A stretch of 64,000 bases of DNA from Watersipora subatra. Lineage: Eukaryota > Bryozoa > Gymnolaemata > Cheilostomatida > Watersiporidae. Made by a program: the position numbers and the translations under genes. The DNA is taken from the NCBI RefSeq assembly GCF_963576615.1, contig NC_088715.1:57471302-57535301 (forward strand). Direction: 5' to 3'. Positions 61,115 to 64,000 of the stretch are shown in pieces (position 1 is the first letter of the stretch; each line of letters begins with the position of its first letter). Under the pieces are notes generated by a model, which saw only the letters and a list, made by a program, of their open reading frames with translations, ran no database searches and was not told the DNA's origin.

Positions 61115-61616
61115 ATCGCTTCTCGGCCTATTGGCTAAGATCAAAGTGTAGCATTCGTGCTGCACGGCGGTCTTGCAGGTGTTTCATTGCACAGCCCCCC
61201 GAAACACCCGCGTGGCAGGCGAGCGGTCACATCCGGGCCCGCACTAGGGATTCCCACCCGGGGTGCCGGCCAGGCCAGAGCATTCAAATGCTCCACGAGT
61301 CCTTGGAAGTTTCGGTGGTCGTTGTACCTCGGACATTCGTGATGACCTGGCAAGGTAAATTACCGCCCTGCAATAAATTCCAGGGGTTGACAACCCTTGG
61401 GGGGCTGACCTTGGCGAAAAGCCAATATCGTCGAGGTCAGCCCCACTCCATGTCATAAAACAGGAGTATCTGTTCTAATCAGTTTAATATCTGATTCGCG
61501 GCGCATCGCGCCGCTACGATATTAATCTGATTTTTGGAACGAGATGGAGCGCGGAAGCTTGCTTCGGCTCCGTCACGGGTTGTCTCGGTATCGCAGTACC
61601 TCCGAGCACGGCCCAC
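61115..61616 (+). pseudogene. U2: U2 snRNA interrupted by insertion, copy 36
   Basis: Halves at 61115-61151 and 61467-61616, undecayed. Confidence 0.92.
61152..61466 (+). mobile_element. U2-inserted element
   Basis: Reference form, standard junctions. Confidence 0.65.
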
Positions 61617-62307
61617 TCCCCTCGTCGGGAGGCACGAAACGAAAGATAAACTGAACCTACCTATTAGCCTACCTACCCGCCTACCTACCTACCTACCTAC
61701 CTACCTACCCACCTACCGGAAAAAAATTTTTGGCCGCGGGGCGGCGCTTTAAATTAACGCGCTTAGCGCGTAAATTCTTCCCGAAATCGCGAAAAAAACG
61801 ACGCGGAGCGCGAGGGCGACCGCTCCGGTTTTAACTCGGCGAAAAGCGTGAAAGCGAGGCGCCGGCGACGACGCGGGCGCCTCGTCGACGTCCGTTAGCC
61901 GCGCCGACTAGCGCTCGCCGCGACCGAGCGCCCGTTTCGCGCGCGTTCGCTTTCGACTAAGCGCTCAGCCGTCGCTCCGAAACTTTCGTCGCCGCCGCTC
62001 TTCCGCCCTCGCCTTCTTTCCCCGGTCACGCCAGCCTTTCGCCTACGTTTATATTTCTATAGACGTTGGGTGTTGGGTGTTGGGGTGTTCGGGGTGTTCG
62101 GGGTGTTCGGGGTGTTCGGGGTGTTCGGGGTGTTCGGGGTGTTCGGGGTGTTCGGGGTGTTCGGGGTGAGCGGGTGGCGAGCGGACAGACGAGAGACCGC
62201 AAAGGTTTCGTTCGGGGCGGAAATCGCCCGAGACGAACCGACCCGTTCTATCTACGCACGTCTTTAGTAGTCGAAAACTACGAATAATGAAAACTTTTAT
62301 CTACATT

Positions 62308-62361
<54 letters not shown>

Positions 62362-62971
62362 TAAGAAATAGCCTTAACGAAGGGCGGGGAGGGGGGGACG
62401 ACTTCGAAAGGATGACCAAGACGAGTAGACTCCTCGCTACTCTACTCGCGACGAGATTAGAAGCTTTATTACGTAACTAGCTAGGAGAAACGAAAAGGCT
62501 AGCACTCGCGTATAGGCTTAACGAAGAGAGGGAGACCACTTCGAAAGAGAAAGGCCGGTGAGAATAGCTTCGGTACTACCCGCGTCGAGATTAGAAGCGT
62601 TATTACGTAACTAGCTAGGAGAAGCGAATAGGCCACTCTCGGCGCGCGCGAATGCCGTAATCCTTTAATTACATCTATACCGTAAAGAGAGTAAAGGCGA
62701 ATCTAAAAGTTTTCTAAATACGCCGAAGGGAGTTTAAAAGTTGGCGCTTTCGCGCCAGTTACCGAACGGGACGAGCGAGAGACCGACTCCGAACTAGTCG
62801 AGGTAGGCCGGACCGCTTCGGCGAGACGGGCGGACCGGAAAAAAAGCGACTAGTCTTCGGCCCCGGCGAGGCCTCTCGGTTTCTTCGAGCGGCTCGTTCG
62901 CCCTAAACGGGGACACTCGCTCGGCGGCGAATCGGCCGCGACTGAGCGACGGACGGCCGTCCGGGCAATTT
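61617..62971 (+). repeat. U2 array spacer, B type, with private changes
   Basis: Minisatellite 9 copies (62084-62164); (TA)n at 62310-62363; short G-tract; private changes GAAGCTTTATT near 62461 and GAGACCACTT near 62532. Confidence 0.93.
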
Positions 62972-63473
62972 ATCGCTTCTCGGCCTATTGGCTAAGATCA
63001 AAGTGTAGCATTCGTGCTGCACGGCGGTCTTGCAGGTGTTTCATTGCACAGCCCCCCGAAACACCCGCGTGGCAGGCGAGCGGTCACATCCGGGCCCGCA
63101 CTAGGGATTCCCACCCGGGGTGCCGGCCAGGCCAGAGCATTCAAATGCTCCACGAGTCCTTGGAAGTTTCGGTGGTCGTTGTACCTCGGACATTCGTGAT
63201 GACCTGGCAAGGTAAATTACCGCCCTGCAATAAATTCCAGGGGTTGACAACCCTTGGGGGGCTGACCTTGGCGAAAAGCCAATATCGTCGAGGTCAGCCC
63301 CACTCCATGTCATAAAACAGGAGTATCTGTTCTAATCAGTTTAATATCTGATTCGCGGCGCATCGCGCCGCTACGATATTAATCTGATTTTTGGAACGAG
63401 ATGGAGCGCGGAAGCTTGCTTCGGCTCCGTCACGGGTTGTCTCGGTATCGCAGTACCTCCGAGCACGGCCCAC
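62972..63473 (+). pseudogene. U2: U2 snRNA interrupted by insertion, copy 37
   Basis: Last copy; halves at 62972-63008 and 63324-63473, undecayed. The 5' flank has reverted to GACTCCGAAC. Confidence 0.92.
63009..63323 (+). mobile_element. U2-inserted element
   Basis: Reference form, standard junctions. Confidence 0.65.
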
Positions 63474-64000
63474 TCCCCTCGTCGGGAGGCACGAAACGAA
63501 AGATAAACTGAACCTACCTATTAGCCTACCTACCCGCCTACCTACCTACCTACCTACCTACCTACCCACCTACCGGAAAAAAATTTTTGGCCGCGGGGCG
63601 GCGCTTTAAATTAACGCGCTTAGCGCGTAAATTCTTCCCGAAATCGCGAAAAAAACGACGCGGAGCGCGAGGGCGACCGCTCCGGTTTTAACTCGGCGAA
63701 AAGCGTGAAAGCGAGGCGCCGGCGACGACGCGGGCGCCTCGTCGACGTCCGTTAGCCGCGCCGACTAGCGCTCGCCGCGACCGAGCGCCCGTTTCGCGCG
63801 CGTTCGCTTTCGACTAAGCGCTCAGCCGTCGCTCCGAAACTTTCGTCGCCGCCGCTCTTCCGCCCTCGCCTTCTTTCCCCGGTCACGCCAGCCTTTCGCC
63901 TACGTTTATATTTCTATAGACGTTGGGTGTTGGGTGTTGGGGTGTTCGGGGTGTTCGGGGTGTTCGGGGTGTTCGGGGTGTTCGGGGTGTTCGGGGTGTT
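63474..64000 (+). repeat. U2 array spacer, B type, cut by the window edge
   Basis: Left half of a B spacer; the minisatellite starts at 63941 and runs off the right edge after at least six copies. The array therefore continues beyond the window. Confidence 0.93.

Noticed and set aside
1-64000. CRISPR array, rDNA or histone cluster
   Set aside because: Repeat units are 1.5-1.9 kb with U2 as the only recognisable gene; no short direct repeats with unique spacers, no rRNA or histone sequence.

Overview
The window is one continuous tandem array of U2 spliceosomal snRNA genes, all on the + strand. I see no protein-coding gene. There are 37 U2 copies. Fifteen are uninterrupted (187 nt, called type A here). 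Twenty-two (type B) carry the same roughly 315-bp insertion at one fixed site, inside the GUAGUA box that pairs with the intron branch point. U2 is identified by its 5' end (ATCGCTTCTCGGCC), the GTGTAGTATCTGTTC branch-point region, the Sm site ATTTTTGG and a closing stem-loop IV. The AAAGTGTAG spelling is the one I recall from Drosophila and nematodes (vertebrates have AAGTGTAG). With CpG-rich, unmethylated-looking spacers, it suggests an invertebrate, perhaps an arthropod; the species cannot be fixed from the sequence.

Layout. From 1 to 11335 there are seven type A units of 1502, then 1478, bp that look identical apart from simple-repeat length. From 11336 to the end there is a mosaic of B units (about 1.83-1.90 kb) and A units. 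Two stretches, 11336-30652 and 30653-46502, share the same order of units, the same 9-bp minisatellite copy numbers and nearly the same (TA)n lengths, so they are a recent large duplication, the second lacking one 3459-bp B+A pair. A third, more divergent series runs from 46503 to the right edge, which cuts through a minisatellite.

Every unit has the same plan: U2; a (CCTA)n tract about 40 nt after the U2 end; small GC-rich inverted repeats; a pyrimidine-rich stretch; a G-rich GGTGTTCGG minisatellite (1 to 11 copies); a (TA)n tract; a G-tract; an imperfect internal direct duplication; and a strongly conserved 5' flank leading into the next U2. A and B units differ by linked markers on both sides of U2, and exchanges appear to happen at the minisatellite.

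The insertion is the item of most interest. It has no coding capacity, is rich in RNA hairpins, and lies at one exact site in one orientation. The best reading is a short non-autonomous or 5'-truncated product of a U2-targeting non-LTR retrotransposon (the Keno and Utopia groups are known to target U2 genes) that spread by unequal exchange. An excisable RNA element cannot be excluded, because the U2 halves around it are hardly decayed.
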